From contig NZ_JAMDGY010000014.1 of the NCBI RefSeq assembly GCF_028656955.1, positions 1 to 64,000 on the forward strand: a stretch of 64,000 nt of DNA, in the 5' to 3' direction. This DNA comes from Pseudomonas fontis (GTDB lineage: Bacteria > Pseudomonadota > Gammaproteobacteria > Pseudomonadales > Pseudomonadaceae). Of this stretch, positions 55,137 through 64,000 are shown piece by piece (the stretch's first letter is position 1; each line of letters starts with the position of its first letter). A program made the position numbers and the translations under genes. Below the pieces are notes generated by a model that worked only from the letters and a program-made list of their open reading frames with translations, searched no databases and was not told the DNA's origin.

Positions 55137-55800
55137 CGCGATGCTCCAGCAGGTAGCCGAGCCCGCGGAAGGTGACGATTGCCACTGCATGCCCATCGAG
55201 CTTCTTGCGCAGGCGGTGCACGTAGATTTCGATGGCGTCGGCGCTGGCCTCTTCGTCCAGGCCAAAGACCTGGGCAGCCAACTGCTCCTTGCTCATGACC
55301 CGGCCCGGGCGGGCGATCATGGCCTCGAGCACGGCCTGCTCACGCGAGGTCAGGGTCAGCAGCTCATCGCCGAGGCTGAAGCGCCGGGTATCCAGGTCAT
55401 AGACCAGCGGGCCACAGCGCTGCTGGCGCTCGCCGCCCAGCACACTGCGGCGCAGCAAGGCTTTTACCCGCGCCTCCAGCTCGGTCAGCTCGAACGGTTT
55501 GGCAAGGTAGTCATCGGCGCCCAGGTTGAGGCCATGGACCCGGTCCTTGACGTCGCTGCGGGCGGTGAGCATCAGCACCGGCACGGTCTTGCCGCGCGCG
55601 CGCAAACGCGCCAGCACCTCAAAGCCGTCCATGCGTGGCAAGCCGACATCCAGCACCGCCACGGCATATTCCTCCGTGGCCAGGGCCAGGTCGGCGGCGA
55701 CGCCATCGTGCAGCACATCGACGGTCAGGCCCGTGCTTTTCAGGGCCTGGGCCACGCTTTCGGCCAACTGCAGATGGTCTTCGACGAGCAGCACACGCAT
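55129..55800 (-). CDS. tctD: Tricarboxylate response regulator TctD
   Basis: The 223-residue OmpR-family regulator has receiver phospho-site D51 (VLDVGLPRMDGFEVL) and a DNA-binding winged helix (LTSREQAVLEAMIARPGRVMS). TctD controls tricarboxylate uptake genes. It is divergent from opdH, with tandem repeats in the shared intergenic region that look like its binding site. Confidence 0.92.
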   Translation of the reverse strand: MRVLLVEDHLQLAESVAQALKSTGLTVDVLHDGVAADLALATEEYAVAVLDVGLPRMDGFEVLARLRARGKTVPVLMLTARSDVKDRVHGLNLGADDYLAKPFELTELEARVKALLRRSVLGGERQQRCGPLVYDLDTRRFSLGDELLTLTSREQAVLEAMIARPGRVMSKEQLAAQVFGLDEEASADAIEIYVHRLRKKLDGHAVAIVTFRGLGYLLEHRDA

Positions 55801-55889
55801 GGGTTTCTCCTGGTCGCGTCGCGGTCAATGGCGCGGAGTTTACAGAGGACGGCGCGCCTGTGAAGCCATCGATTCCACGAAAACGCATT

Positions 55890-55908
55890 GAAAGGTTAGC
55901 GAAAGGTT
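55890..55908 (+). promoter_or_regulatory. Probable TctD binding site upstream of opdH
   Basis: Two direct copies of 'gaaaggtt' begin at 55890 and 55901, exactly 11 bases apart. Tandem half-sites at one helical turn are the usual target of OmpR-family dimers. It lies 94 bases before the opdH start. Confidence 0.6.
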
Positions 55909-56002
55909 CAGCCCCTAGCATCGACAAACGGCCCTTTCCGGGTGCCGTAGATCGAACCGCAGTGTTCGAACCCAATAAGAACAATAACGGAGTCACTCCA
56001 CG

Positions 56003-57292
56003 ATGCTGTCCATGCAGCCAAAGGCGTCCGCGCCTATCCGTCGTTTGCACACCCGCCCCACTGCCGTTGTCAGCGCCCTTGCCCTTGTCGGCGTCGCCCC
56101 GCTGAGCCAGGCCGCGTTCTTCGAAGACAGCACTGCGACCTTCGAGACCCGCAACATGTACTTCAATCGCGACTTCCGCGATGGCACCAGCAAGCAGCAA
56201 TCCAAGCGCGACGAATGGGCCCAGAGCTTCATGCTCAACTTCGAGTCCGGCTACACCGACGGTACGGTCGGGTTCGGCCTGGATGCGTTGGGCATGGTCG
56301 GGGTCAAGCTCGACTCCAGCAAGGACCGCACCGGTAGCGGCCTGTTGCCGACCCACGATGACGGCAAGGCGGCCGATGAGTACTCCAAGCTCGGCCTGAC
56401 CGGCAAGGTGAAGATCTCGGCCACCGAACTCAAAGTCGGCACGTTGCTTCCGGAACTGCCAATCCTCAAGGCCAACGACGGGCGCATCCTGCCGCAGACC
56501 TTCGAAGGCGGCTTGCTGACCTCCAAGGAAATCAAGAACCTGACCTTCACCGGCGGACGCCTGGAGAAAGCCAAGGACCGCGATGACACCAACTGGGAAG
56601 ACATTGCCCTCAACAACAAGAACAGCCGCTTTCTCGGCTCGGTTGCCGGCAACCATTTCGACCTCGCGGGCCTGGACTACAAGTTCACCGATCGCATCAC
56701 CGGCAGCTACCACTTCGCCCAGCTCGACGATGTCTACAACCAGCACTTCGTCGGCATGGTCGCGACCCAGCCTTGGGGCCCCGGCACCTTGGGCGCCGAC
56801 CTGCGCCTGGCACTGAGCGACGACCAGGGCCAGGCCCGTGGCGGCAAGATCGACAACACCTCGCTCAACGGCATGTTCAGCTACGCCCTGCTCGGCCACA
56901 AGTTCAGCGCGGCCTACCAGAGCATGTCCGGCGACAGCGCCTTCCCCTACGTGGATGGTTCCGACCCGTACCTGGTCAACTTCGTGCAGATCAACGACTT
57001 CGCCGGGGCCGATGAAAAGTCCTGGCAGGTGCGCTACGACTACGACTTCGCCAAACTGGGCATTCCAGGCCTGAGCTTCATGAGCCGCTACATCAGCGGC
57101 GACAACGTCAGCCTGGCCAATGGCAGCGAAGGCAAAGAGTGGGAACGCAACACCGAGTTCAAATACGTAGTGCAAAGCGGCGCGTTGAAAAACGTCGCCG
57201 TGCGCCTGCGTAACGCCACCTACCGCTCAAGCTTTGCCCGCGATGCCGATGAAGTACGGCTGTTGGTGAGTTACAGCGTGGCGCTGTGGTAA
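56003..57292 (+). CDS. opdH: OprD-family outer-membrane porin for tricarboxylates
   Basis: The 429-residue porin has a long signal peptide (ending SQA near residue 37), a mature start AFFEDSTATFETRNMYFNRDF typical of OprD proteins and an aromatic C-terminus (SVALW). Its place before tctCBA and opposite tctDE points to OpdH, the cis-aconitate/citrate channel. The substrate is inferred from context. Confidence 0.9.
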   Translation: MLSMQPKASAPIRRLHTRPTAVVSALALVGVAPLSQAAFFEDSTATFETRNMYFNRDFRDGTSKQQSKRDEWAQSFMLNFESGYTDGTVGFGLDALGMVGVKLDSSKDRTGSGLLPTHDDGKAADEYSKLGLTGKVKISATELKVGTLLPELPILKANDGRILPQTFEGGLLTSKEIKNLTFTGGRLEKAKDRDDTNWEDIALNNKNSRFLGSVAGNHFDLAGLDYKFTDRITGSYHFAQLDDVYNQHFVGMVATQPWGPGTLGADLRLALSDDQGQARGGKIDNTSLNGMFSYALLGHKFSAAYQSMSGDSAFPYVDGSDPYLVNFVQINDFAGADEKSWQVRYDYDFAKLGIPGLSFMSRYISGDNVSLANGSEGKEWERNTEFKYVVQSGALKNVAVRLRNATYRSSFARDADEVRLLVSYSVALW

Positions 57293-57324
57293 TCCCCGAT
57301 AACAACAATCAACGGAGATCAACA

Positions 57325-58305
57325 ATGACTTTTTCACTGCGCCGAATCGCTCTTGCCACTGGCTGCCTGCTGTTCGCCGGCCAGGTACTGGCTGCTGAAC
57401 CGAAACGTCCTGAATGCATCGCCCCGGCATCCCCCGGTGGTGGTTTCGACCTGACCTGCAAGCTGGTACAGAGCGCGCTGGTCAACGAGAAGATCCTCAG
57501 CAAACCCATGCGTGTTACCTACATGCCCGGCGGTGTCGGCGCAGTAGCCTACAACGCCGTCGTCGCCCAGCGCCCAGGCGATGCCGGGACCCTGGTGGCC
57601 TGGTCGAGCGGTTCGCTGCTGAACCTGGCCCAAGGCAAGTTCGGGCGTTTCGATGAGAACGCCGTGCGCTGGCTGGCGGCGGTCGGCACCAGCTACGGCG
57701 CGATTGCGGTGAAAAGCGACTCGCCGTACAAGACCCTCGACGACCTGGTCGCGGCGTTGAAGAAAGACCCAAGCAAGGTAGTGATCGGCTCCGGCGGCAC
57801 CGTGGGCAGCCAGGACTGGATGCAGACCGCGCTGATCGCCAAGGCCGCCGGGATCAACCCGCGTGACCTGCGCTACGTGGCCCTGGAAGGCGGTGGCGAA
57901 ATTGCCACGGCCCTGCTCGGCGGGCATATCCAGGTGGGCAGTACCGACATCTCCGACTCCATGCCGCACATCCAGAGCGGTGACATGCGCCTGCTGGCCG
58001 TGTTCGCCGAGAACCGCCTGGACGAGCCGGAAATGAAGGAAATCCCGACCGCCAAGGAACAGGGCTACGACATTGTCTGGCCGGTGGTACGTGGCTTCTA
58101 TGTCGGGCCGAAGGTGAGCGATGAGGAATACGACTGGTGGAAAGCCTCGTTCGACAAGCTGCTGGCGTCCGAGGACTTTGCCAAGTTGCGTGACCAGCGC
58201 GAGCTGTTCCCGTTCGCCATGACCGGCCCAGAACTGGACACCTACGTGAAGAAGCAAGTGGCGGACTACAAGGCATTGGCCAAGGAATTCGGGCTGATTC
58301 AGTAA
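57325..58305 (+). CDS. tctC: Tricarboxylate-binding periplasmic protein TctC
   Basis: This is the substrate-binding protein of the tripartite tricarboxylate transporter. The 326-residue product has a signal peptide (cleaved near VLA-AEP) and the TctC/Bug fold with IAPASPGGGFDLTCKLVQ and VTYMPGGVGAVAYN. 'acggaga' precedes the ATG at 57325, 32 bases after opdH. A REP pair separates it from tctB. Confidence 0.93.
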   Translation: MTFSLRRIALATGCLLFAGQVLAAEPKRPECIAPASPGGGFDLTCKLVQSALVNEKILSKPMRVTYMPGGVGAVAYNAVVAQRPGDAGTLVAWSSGSLLNLAQGKFGRFDENAVRWLAAVGTSYGAIAVKSDSPYKTLDDLVAALKKDPSKVVIGSGGTVGSQDWMQTALIAKAAGINPRDLRYVALEGGGEIATALLGGHIQVGSTDISDSMPHIQSGDMRLLAVFAENRLDEPEMKEIPTAKEQGYDIVWPVVRGFYVGPKVSDEEYDWWKASFDKLLASEDFAKLRDQRELFPFAMTGPELDTYVKKQVADYKALAKEFGLIQ

Positions 58306-58342
58306 GCGCTTGCCTGTAGGAGCGGTGCTGCATGCCCGGCCT

Positions 58343-58436
58343 CATCGCCGGCAAGGCCGGCTCCCACAGGTCACTTGGTAAACCTTAAAAGTTGCTCATG
58401 ACGTTGCCCCTGTGGGAGCTGGCCTTGCCAGCGATG
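58343..58436. repeat. Inverted REP pair inside the tct operon
   Basis: REP units at 58343-58370 and 58409-58436 face each other between tctC and tctB. Hairpins here could stabilise the upstream tctC message and reduce downstream expression, giving more binding protein than membrane subunits. Confidence 0.85.
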
Positions 58437-58473
58437 CCCCCGCAGGGGCGACGCCTGTCCGCGAGGATTCGCT

Positions 58474-58932
58474 ATGATCCTGCAACGCTGCTTCGCCCTG
58501 ATTTTGCTGGCGGTCTGCATTACCCTGGCCGTCATGGCCTGGCCCTACCAGGCTGCCTTTTCCTATGAGCCGGTCGGCCCACGCGCCTACCCGCTGTTGA
58601 TGCTCGGCCTGATGGGCCTGGGCCTGCTGTACCTGGCCATCCGCCCGACGCCCATCGTGCGCAAGGACGACGAGCCGGAACTGGACCGCGAATCCCTGAT
58701 CAAGATCGGCGCCTGCGTGCTCTTGCTGCTGGTATTCGCCTCTACCTTCGAATCGCTGGGCTTCATCCTCAGCAGCATCCTCATCGGCATCCCGATGGCC
58801 CGCCTGTATGGCGGTCGCTGGCTGCCTAGCGTGGCGATCATCAGCCTGATGAGCATCGCCCTGTACCTGCTGTTCGACCGCACCATGGATGTGCCACTGC
58901 CCCTCGGCCTGCTCGACGTTCTGGAGAACTGA
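58474..58932 (+). CDS. tctB: Tricarboxylate transporter small membrane subunit TctB
   Basis: The 152-residue inner-membrane protein has four hydrophobic segments (about 5-24, 35-55, 75-110 in two parts, 122-140). The FSYEPVGPRAYPLLMLGLMGLGL region is typical of TctB. It pairs with TctA to form the sodium-dependent citrate uptake channel. Its stop is one base before the tctA ATG. Confidence 0.88.
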   Translation: MILQRCFALILLAVCITLAVMAWPYQAAFSYEPVGPRAYPLLMLGLMGLGLLYLAIRPTPIVRKDDEPELDRESLIKIGACVLLLLVFASTFESLGFILSSILIGIPMARLYGGRWLPSVAIISLMSIALYLLFDRTMDVPLPLGLLDVLEN

Positions 58933-58933
58933 T

Positions 58934-60448
58934 ATGGATACGCTTGGCTATCTGGGCCAGGGCTTCGGCGTCGCCCTGACCCCGTACAACCTGGTTACCG
59001 CACTGTGCGGCACGCTGATCGGCACTGTGGTCGGCCTGCTCCCGGGCCTGGGCCCGATCAACGGCGTGGCGCTGTTGATCCCCATCGCCTTCGCCCTCGG
59101 CCTGCCACCGGAGTCGGCACTGATCCTGCTGGCCGCGGTGTACCTGGGCTGCGAATACGGCGGCCGGATCAGTTCGATCCTGCTGAACATTCCTGGCGAA
59201 GCATCGACCGTCATGACCACCCTCGACGGCTACCCGATGGCCCGCAAAGGCCTGGCCGGTGTAGCCCTGTCGCTGTCGGCATGGAGCTCGTTCATCGGTG
59301 CCTTCATCGCCACCTGCGGCATGGTGCTGTTCGCCCCGCTACTGGCGAAATGGGCGATTGCCTTCGGGCCGGCGGAGTACTTCGTGCTGATGGTGTTCGC
59401 CATCGTCGCGCTAGGCGGCATGGCCGGTGACCGACCGCTGAAGACCTTTATCGCAGCGCTGATCGGCCTGTTCCTTTCCGCCGTGGGTATCGACGCCAAC
59501 AGCGGCGTGTACCGCTTCACGGGTGACAGCGTGCACCTGGCCGACGGTATCCAGTTCGTCGTGCTGGTCCTGGGCCTGTTCTCCATCAGCGAGATCCTCC
59601 TGCTGCTGGAAAAAACCCACCACGGCCACCAGGCGGTGAAAGCCACCGGGCGCATGCTGTTCAACTTCAAGGAAGCGGCATCGGTGTTCTGGGTGAACAT
59701 CCGCTGTGGCCTGCTCGGCTTCTTCATGGGCGTGTTGCCCGGGGCCGGTGCCACCCTCGCCAGCGCCGTGGCATACATGACCGAGAAGCGCCTGGCCGGT
59801 GCCAGCGGCACCTTCGGTGAAGGCGACAAGCGCGGCCTGGCCGCTCCGGAAACCGCCATCGGTGCCTCCTGCTGCGGCGCCTTGGTGCCCATGCTGACCC
59901 TCGGCGTACCCGGCTCGGGCACCACCGCAGTGATGATCGGCGCACTGACGCTGTACAACATCACCCCGGGCCCGTTGCTGTTCCAGCAGCAGCCGGACAT
60001 CGTCTGGGGCCTGATCGCCTCGCTGTTCATCGCCAACATCATGCTGGTGATCCTGAACATCCCGATGGTGCGTCTGTTCACCCGCATCCTGGCGGTGCCG
60101 AACTGGGCCCTGGTGCCGATCATCGCGATCATTACCGCGATTGGCGTGTATGCCGTGCATGCGACCACCTTCGACCTGTTCCTGATGATCGCCATCGGCA
60201 TCTTCGGCTACATCCTGCGCAAGCTGGACTTCCCGTTGTCGCCGCTGCTGCTGGGCTTCATCCTCGGTGGCCTGATGGAGCAGAACCTGCGCCGTGCACT
60301 GTCGATCTCCAACGGTGAACTGCACATCCTCTGGGCCAGCCCGATCAGCATGAGCGTGTGGGCCCTGGTCGCACTGATGCTGGTGCTGCCGCTGATGCGC
60401 ATCTGGCGCAAGCGCAGTGCCCAGCGCCGCGCCCTGGCCAATGTCTGA
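58934..60448 (+). CDS. tctA: Tricarboxylate transporter large membrane subunit TctA
   Basis: The 504-residue protein has about 11-12 membrane helices and the conserved TctA motif GLLPGLGPINGVALLIP near residue 35, with a second glycine-rich repeat GVLPGAGATLASAVAYMTEK. It is the main transport subunit. The ATG at 58934 (MDTLGYLGQGFG) directly follows the tctB stop. It overlaps the next gene by 8 bases. Confidence 0.94.
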   Translation: MDTLGYLGQGFGVALTPYNLVTALCGTLIGTVVGLLPGLGPINGVALLIPIAFALGLPPESALILLAAVYLGCEYGGRISSILLNIPGEASTVMTTLDGYPMARKGLAGVALSLSAWSSFIGAFIATCGMVLFAPLLAKWAIAFGPAEYFVLMVFAIVALGGMAGDRPLKTFIAALIGLFLSAVGIDANSGVYRFTGDSVHLADGIQFVVLVLGLFSISEILLLLEKTHHGHQAVKATGRMLFNFKEAASVFWVNIRCGLLGFFMGVLPGAGATLASAVAYMTEKRLAGASGTFGEGDKRGLAAPETAIGASCCGALVPMLTLGVPGSGTTAVMIGALTLYNITPGPLLFQQQPDIVWGLIASLFIANIMLVILNIPMVRLFTRILAVPNWALVPIIAIITAIGVYAVHATTFDLFLMIAIGIFGYILRKLDFPLSPLLLGFILGGLMEQNLRRALSISNGELHILWASPISMSVWALVALMLVLPLMRIWRKRSAQRRALANV

Positions 60449-61490
60449 CCGTTCACTGAAACGGTGGTGGGCAACCCCGCTGGTCGGCCTGGCCGGCGGG
60501 TACCTGGCCAGCTGCGTAGGCTGGCCTTTGCCGTGGATGGTCGGCTCGTTGTTGGCGATCATCCTGGTGCGTTGCCTGACCCCCTGGCAGATCACCGAAA
60601 TACCCCATGGCCGCAAAGGCGGCCAGTGGATCATCGGCATCGGCATCGGCCTGCATTTCACCCCGCAAGTGGTGGAGCAGGTCGCCAGTCATTTCGGCTT
60701 GATCTTCTTCGGCGCTCTGATCACCAGTGTGTCCAGCCTGCTCGGCGTGTGGTTGCTGCGCCGGACCGGGGAAGACCGCGCCACCGCGTTCTTCTCCAGC
60801 ATGCCGGGCGGCTCCGGGGAGATGGTCAACCTCGGCGCACGCAACGGCGCGGTGCTCAGCCGCGTTGCGGCGGCGCAGAGTTTGCGGGTGTTGGCGGTGG
60901 TGCTGCTGGTGCCCGCCGCGTTCAAGTTCCTGCTCGGCGATGGCGTGCCGCTGAGGCATGCGGGCGCAGTGGACTGGGGCTGGCTGGCCGTCATTGCACC
61001 GCTGGGCGTATTGGCCGCCTTCATCTGGCAGCGCCTCAGGCAACCCAACCCCTGGCTGTTCGGGCCACTGCTGGTGGCATCGGTCATCAGCATCAGCGGC
61101 AACCTGCACGTGGGCTTGCCCGACGGCGCCAGCCAGATCGGCCAGTGGCTGATTGGCAGCGGCCTGGGCTGCCACTTCAACCGTGCGTTCTTCCGCCGTG
61201 CACCGTCCTTCCTGGGCCGCACGATGATCGCCACGGCCCTGACCATGCTGATCGCGGCGCTGGCCGCCTGGGTCTTGAGCGCCGTGACGCAACTGGACCT
61301 GCGCTCGCTGACCCTGGGCATGATGCCCGGCGGCATTGCCGAAATGAGCCTCACGGCGGAAACCCTGCAACTGTCAGTGCCGCTGGTAACCGCCCTTCAG
61401 GTCATGCGCCTGTTGTTCGTACTGTTCCTCGCCGAGCCGTTGTTCCGGCATTGGGCGGGTGAGCGCAGCGTGCCCTCAGAGCGCCGGTAA
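60441..61490 (+). CDS. AbrB family (PF05145) membrane protein
   Basis: The 349-residue integral membrane protein has two repeats of about five helices, each with a Gly/Pro-rich MPGG motif ([15 protein letters not shown] and [15 protein letters not shown]). The family is named after an ammonia monooxygenase-linked protein, its role is not firmly known, and it is distinct from AbrB DNA-binding regulators. Translational coupling to tctA (8-base overlap) suggests a part in tricarboxylate uptake or export. It overlaps ung tail to tail by 15 bases. Confidence 0.82.
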   Translation: MSDRSLKRWWATPLVGLAGGYLASCVGWPLPWMVGSLLAIILVRCLTPWQITEIPHGRKGGQWIIGIGIGLHFTPQVVEQVASHFGLIFFGALITSVSSLLGVWLLRRTGEDRATAFFSSMPGGSGEMVNLGARNGAVLSRVAAAQSLRVLAVVLLVPAAFKFLLGDGVPLRHAGAVDWGWLAVIAPLGVLAAFIWQRLRQPNPWLFGPLLVASVISISGNLHVGLPDGASQIGQWLIGSGLGCHFNRAFFRRAPSFLGRTMIATALTMLIAALAAWVLSAVTQLDLRSLTLGMMPGGIAEMSLTAETLQLSVPLVTALQVMRLLFVLFLAEPLFRHWAGERSVPSERR

Positions 61491-62168
61491 GGTCCAGTCG
61501 ATAGGGGCCTGGCCGTTCTGCTCGAGGAACTTGTTGGTGCGACTGAAGTGCCCGCAACCGATGAACCCGCGATAGGCGGACAGCGGTGACGGATGCACCG
61601 AGGTCAGCACCAGGTGTTTCTCCGGGTCGATCAAGCTGCGCTTGCTCTGGGCATGGGCACCCCAGAGCAGGAACACCAGGCCGTTCTGGTGCTCGTTGAC
61701 CACCTCGATGATCCGGTCGGTAAAGAACTGCCAGCCCTTCTTGGCATGCGAGGCGGCATTGGCGCGTTCCACGGTCATGGTGGTGTTGAGCATCAGCACG
61801 CCCTGGTTTGCCCAGTGTTGCAGGTAGCCGTGGGTGGGAATGGCGATGTTCAGGTCGCGCTGCAATTCCTTGTAGATGTTCACCAGCGACGGTGGCGTGG
61901 GGACCCCCGGCTGCACCGAAAAGCACAGGCCATGGGCCTGGCCTGGGCCGTGATAGGGGTCCTGGCCGAGGATCACCACTTTCACCTGGTCCAGCGGCGT
62001 GGAGTTCAGGGCGCTGAAAATCAGCGGGCCTGGCGGGTAGATTTCCTTGCCGGCAGCGTGCTCCTGGCGCAGGAACTCGCGCAGCTCGTGCATGTAAGGC
62101 TGGTCGAACTCGGCGCGCAGGGCGTGCTTCCAGCTGGGTTCGAGTTTGATGCGGTCGTCGTCAGTCAT
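61476..62168 (-). CDS. ung: Uracil-DNA glycosylase
   Basis: Ung removes uracil from DNA, starting base-excision repair. The 230-residue family 1 enzyme has the catalytic water-activating loop [13 protein letters not shown] (68-80, D70), and late [17 protein letters not shown] with the minor-groove loop. Length and start ([17 protein letters not shown]) fit the family. It is a single gene convergent with the AbrB-family gene. Confidence 0.96.
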   Translation of the reverse strand: MTDDDRIKLEPSWKHALRAEFDQPYMHELREFLRQEHAAGKEIYPPGPLIFSALNSTPLDQVKVVILGQDPYHGPGQAHGLCFSVQPGVPTPPSLVNIYKELQRDLNIAIPTHGYLQHWANQGVLMLNTTMTVERANAASHAKKGWQFFTDRIIEVVNEHQNGLVFLLWGAHAQSKRSLIDPEKHLVLTSVHPSPLSAYRGFIGCGHFSRTNKFLEQNGQAPIDWTLPAL

Positions 62169-62297
62169 GGGGTCATCCGGTCAACAATGGGGCGGACACT
62201 AGGAAAGCTGCCCGCGCTTGTCAATCGATCCGACCGGCGACCGGCACATTCACGCCCAGCGGCCATACTTATCGGGATAACCCTAGTGAGGTTGCCC

Positions 62298-63404
62298 ATG
62301 GCCGTGCAGTTCGAACTACTCACCGGCGTTGATGGGGCCCGCATCGGTATCGCCACACTGGATGCGCCGGCGTCGCTCAATGCCCTTTCACTTCCGATGA
62401 TCGAGGTGCTCGATGAGCACCTGAATGCCTGGGCCGACGACCCGGCGATTGTCTGTGTGTTGTTACGCGGCAACGGGCCCAAGGCCTTCTGTGCCGGTGG
62501 CGATGTGCGCAGCCTGGTCGAGGCCTGCCGAGCCCACCCAGGGGAAGTCCCGCCCCTGGCCGCACGCTTCTTTGCCGCGGAATATCGTCTCGACTATCGC
62601 CTGCACCACTACCCCAAGCCGCTGCTGTGCTGGGGCCATGGCCATGTGCTGGGCGGTGGCATGGGGCTGCTGCAAGGCGCGAGCATTCGTATCGTCACCC
62701 CCGGCAGCCGGTTGGCGATGCCGGAGATCAGTATCGGCCTGTACCCGGATGTCGGCGCCAGCTGGTTTCTCTCCCGGCTGCCGGGTCGGCTGGGGTTGTT
62801 CCTCGGTTTGACCGGTGCGCCGATCAATGCCCGCGACGCGCTGGACCTGGGTTTGGCAGACCGGTTCATGGCGGAAGCGCAGCAGGAGGAGTTGATTGAC
62901 GGCCTGTTGCAGTTGAACTGGCAGGAACAGACGGCCATGCAGCTCAACAGCCTGCTCAAGGCCCTGCAATTGCAGGCCCGCGACCACCTGCCTGCCGCGC
63001 AATGGCTACCGCGCCGGCAGCGGATCGATGAATTGCTGGATGTCAGCGACCCGGCCTGTGCCTGGCGGGCGATCTCGCAATTGCGCCAGCAGGATGACCT
63101 GGTATTGGCCAAGGCGGCGCAGACCTTGATGGAGGGCAGCCCGTTGACGGCCCACCTGGTGTGGCAACAGATCCGCAGGGCGCGTTACCTGTCGCTGGGG
63201 CAGGTATTCCAGATGGAGTATGCGATGAGTTTGAACTGCTGCCGGCATCCGGAGTTCAGCGAGGGGGTGCGGGCCCGCTTGCTGGACAAGGACCAGAAGC
63301 CGCATTGGCACTGGCCAGAGATTGCCCAGGTGCCCACGGCGGTGGTTGAGGCACATTTCAGCAAAGCTTGGGAGGGACGGCACCCGCTGGCGGATCTAGT
63401 GTGA
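62298..63404 (+). CDS. 3-hydroxyisobutyryl-CoA hydrolase/enoyl-CoA hydratase family protein
   Basis: The 368-residue crotonase-fold protein has FCAGGDVRSLVEACR near 69, GHGHVLGGGMGLLQGASIRI, and MPEISIGLYPDVGASWFLSRLPG near 141. The length and the extended C-terminus match the HIBCH group that acts in valine degradation rather than short enoyl-CoA hydratases. The true substrate is not provable from sequence. 'gtgagg' precedes the ATG at 62298. It is divergent from ung. Confidence 0.85.
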   Translation: MAVQFELLTGVDGARIGIATLDAPASLNALSLPMIEVLDEHLNAWADDPAIVCVLLRGNGPKAFCAGGDVRSLVEACRAHPGEVPPLAARFFAAEYRLDYRLHHYPKPLLCWGHGHVLGGGMGLLQGASIRIVTPGSRLAMPEISIGLYPDVGASWFLSRLPGRLGLFLGLTGAPINARDALDLGLADRFMAEAQQEELIDGLLQLNWQEQTAMQLNSLLKALQLQARDHLPAAQWLPRRQRIDELLDVSDPACAWRAISQLRQQDDLVLAKAAQTLMEGSPLTAHLVWQQIRRARYLSLGQVFQMEYAMSLNCCRHPEFSEGVRARLLDKDQKPHWHWPEIAQVPTAVVEAHFSKAWEGRHPLADLV

Positions 63405-63437
63405 TCGCTTTATTGCCATAGCGACATGTGGAGAGGC

Positions 63438-63524
63438 ATGTGGGAGCCGGCCTTGCCGGCGATGAGGCCGGTATTGATGACGGCGGGTTCCCCGCCGATC
63501 GCTGGCAATGCCAGCTCCCACAGA
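63438..63524. repeat. Inverted REP pair
   Basis: 'tgtgggagccggccttgccg' and inverted 'cgctggcaatgccagctccc' lie between convergent stop codons. The sequence after them (about 63530-63560) resembles 30572-30605, so a longer composite repeat is possible. Confidence 0.85.
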
Positions 63525-63582
63525 GGCTTGTGCAAGGAAGTTGTTCCGCAGCGTCAGTGATGGTTAAAAATCGCCTCCACCC

Positions 63583-63939
63583 TCAACGGTGCCAGTTCCG
63601 ATCCGGCCATCCATCCCGGTTGCGGTCCTGATTCCCCCGCGAAGGCCCCTGGCGATGGTAACGCGAGTCATACCCCCGCCCAGGATACGGTTTGTAATAC
63701 GGCCCCGGTGCCGGCCGGTAATAACGCGGCGCCGGCGCGTAGTAGCGCGGTTGCGGCGGCACGACATAGTAGCCACGGTTGTAGTAGTTGTTCGGATACG
63801 CCGGCCGGTAGTAACCCGGGTAACCATAGCGATCAGCACTGTACACCTCGGTGCGGTAGTAGTCCTGGCCTCCGTAATAGGGTGCGCAAGCGGTTGTCAG
63901 CAATGCAAGCGAGACAATCAGCAAAATTCGACGATACAT
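63583..63939 (-). CDS. Tyr/Pro-rich small lipoprotein, hypothetical
   Basis: The 118-residue precursor has a lipoprotein signal with lipobox LTTAC (C18), giving a mature chain rich in Tyr, Pro, Arg and Gly (YYGGQDYYRTEVYSADRYGY..., repeated PAPRYY). No domain is recognised. Such low-complexity lipoproteins are common in Pseudomonas outer envelopes. The ATG at 63939 (MYRRILLIVSLAL) fits a signal peptide; an earlier in-frame start would add 10 unlikely residues. The last 60 bases of the window show no further gene. Confidence 0.75.
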   Translation of the reverse strand: MYRRILLIVSLALLTTACAPYYGGQDYYRTEVYSADRYGYPGYYRPAYPNNYYNRGYYVVPPQPRYYAPAPRYYRPAPGPYYKPYPGRGYDSRYHRQGPSRGNQDRNRDGWPDRNWHR

Positions 63940-64000
63940 GGCGGCCTCCTGGACCGCGAAACTGCACATCCCAGCGGCGCTGGTCGGCGTCGACGGGCAA

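Noticed and set aside
1..64000. CRISPR arrays, tRNA or rRNA genes, prophage or IS elements
   Set aside because: No regularly spaced repeats, no tRNA- or rRNA-like sequences and no transposase or integrase were found on either strand.

Overview
The window is GC-rich chromosomal DNA of a fluorescent Pseudomonas, most likely of the P. putida group. The case rests on the gene order algU-mucA-mucB-mucD-lepA-lepB-rnc-era-recO-pdxJ, on oprB and gcd followed by lon, on cmoAB next to czcCBA/czcRS, on an opdH-tctCBA tricarboxylate locus, and on many REP hairpins of the 'gggagccggccttgccggcga' type. No rRNA, tRNA, CRISPR array, integrase or IS element was seen.

Layout. 0.2-9 kb: Lhr helicase, an FMN/Fe-S glutamate-synthase-like protein, an AT-rich orphan membrane protein, a small DUF6124 protein behind a strongly folded RNA leader, and an OpgC-type acyltransferase. 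9-16 kb: an amino-acid permease, a large penicillin-binding-protein-like transglycosylase, a YqjI/YqjH-like PadR regulator and siderophore-interacting reductase pair with its operator, a Pr6Pr membrane protein and a VF530 protein. 16-22.5 kb: a His-rich TonB receptor behind a near-perfect Zur box, the OprB sugar porin and PQQ glucose dehydrogenase. 22.5-28.7 kb: an accessory stretch set into core genes. It carries a eukaryote-like ubiquitin-conjugating (E2) fold protein that has lost its catalytic cysteine, Lon, a chagasin-type protease inhibitor, and an AT-rich binary pore-forming toxin pair (XaxA/XaxB). 28.7-39 kb: cmoAB for tRNA wobble uridine modification, then the CzcCBA metal efflux system with its CzcRS two-component system. 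39-49 kb: the conserved envelope-stress, translation and RNA-processing cluster on the minus strand. 49-53.8 kb: nadB, ygfX-sdhE, ygfZ and an HDOD protein. 53.8-61.5 kb: tricarboxylate sensing and uptake (tctED, opdH, tctCBA) and an AbrB-family membrane protein. 61.5-64 kb: ung, a 3-hydroxyisobutyryl-CoA hydrolase-like protein and a Tyr-rich lipoprotein.

How the genes work together. Several units form circuits visible in the DNA. The Zur box should control zinc receptor expression. The PadR protein has a repeat operator directly upstream. Tandem 11-bp-spaced repeats upstream of opdH look like a TctD site facing the tct genes. AlgU has a typical AlgU-type promoter. OprB and Gcd together feed periplasmic glucose oxidation.

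The strongest candidate for something undescribed is the cysteine-free E2-like protein at 22570-23016. It keeps nearly all the family signature motifs of Ubc4/UbcH5-type E2s but has alanine at the active site, and it has no E1, ubiquitin-like or deubiquitinase gene beside it. Other points of interest are the multi-helix leader at 6994-7222, a possible small RNA between mucB and mucD, and a folded leader with a tiny coupled reading frame before rnc.
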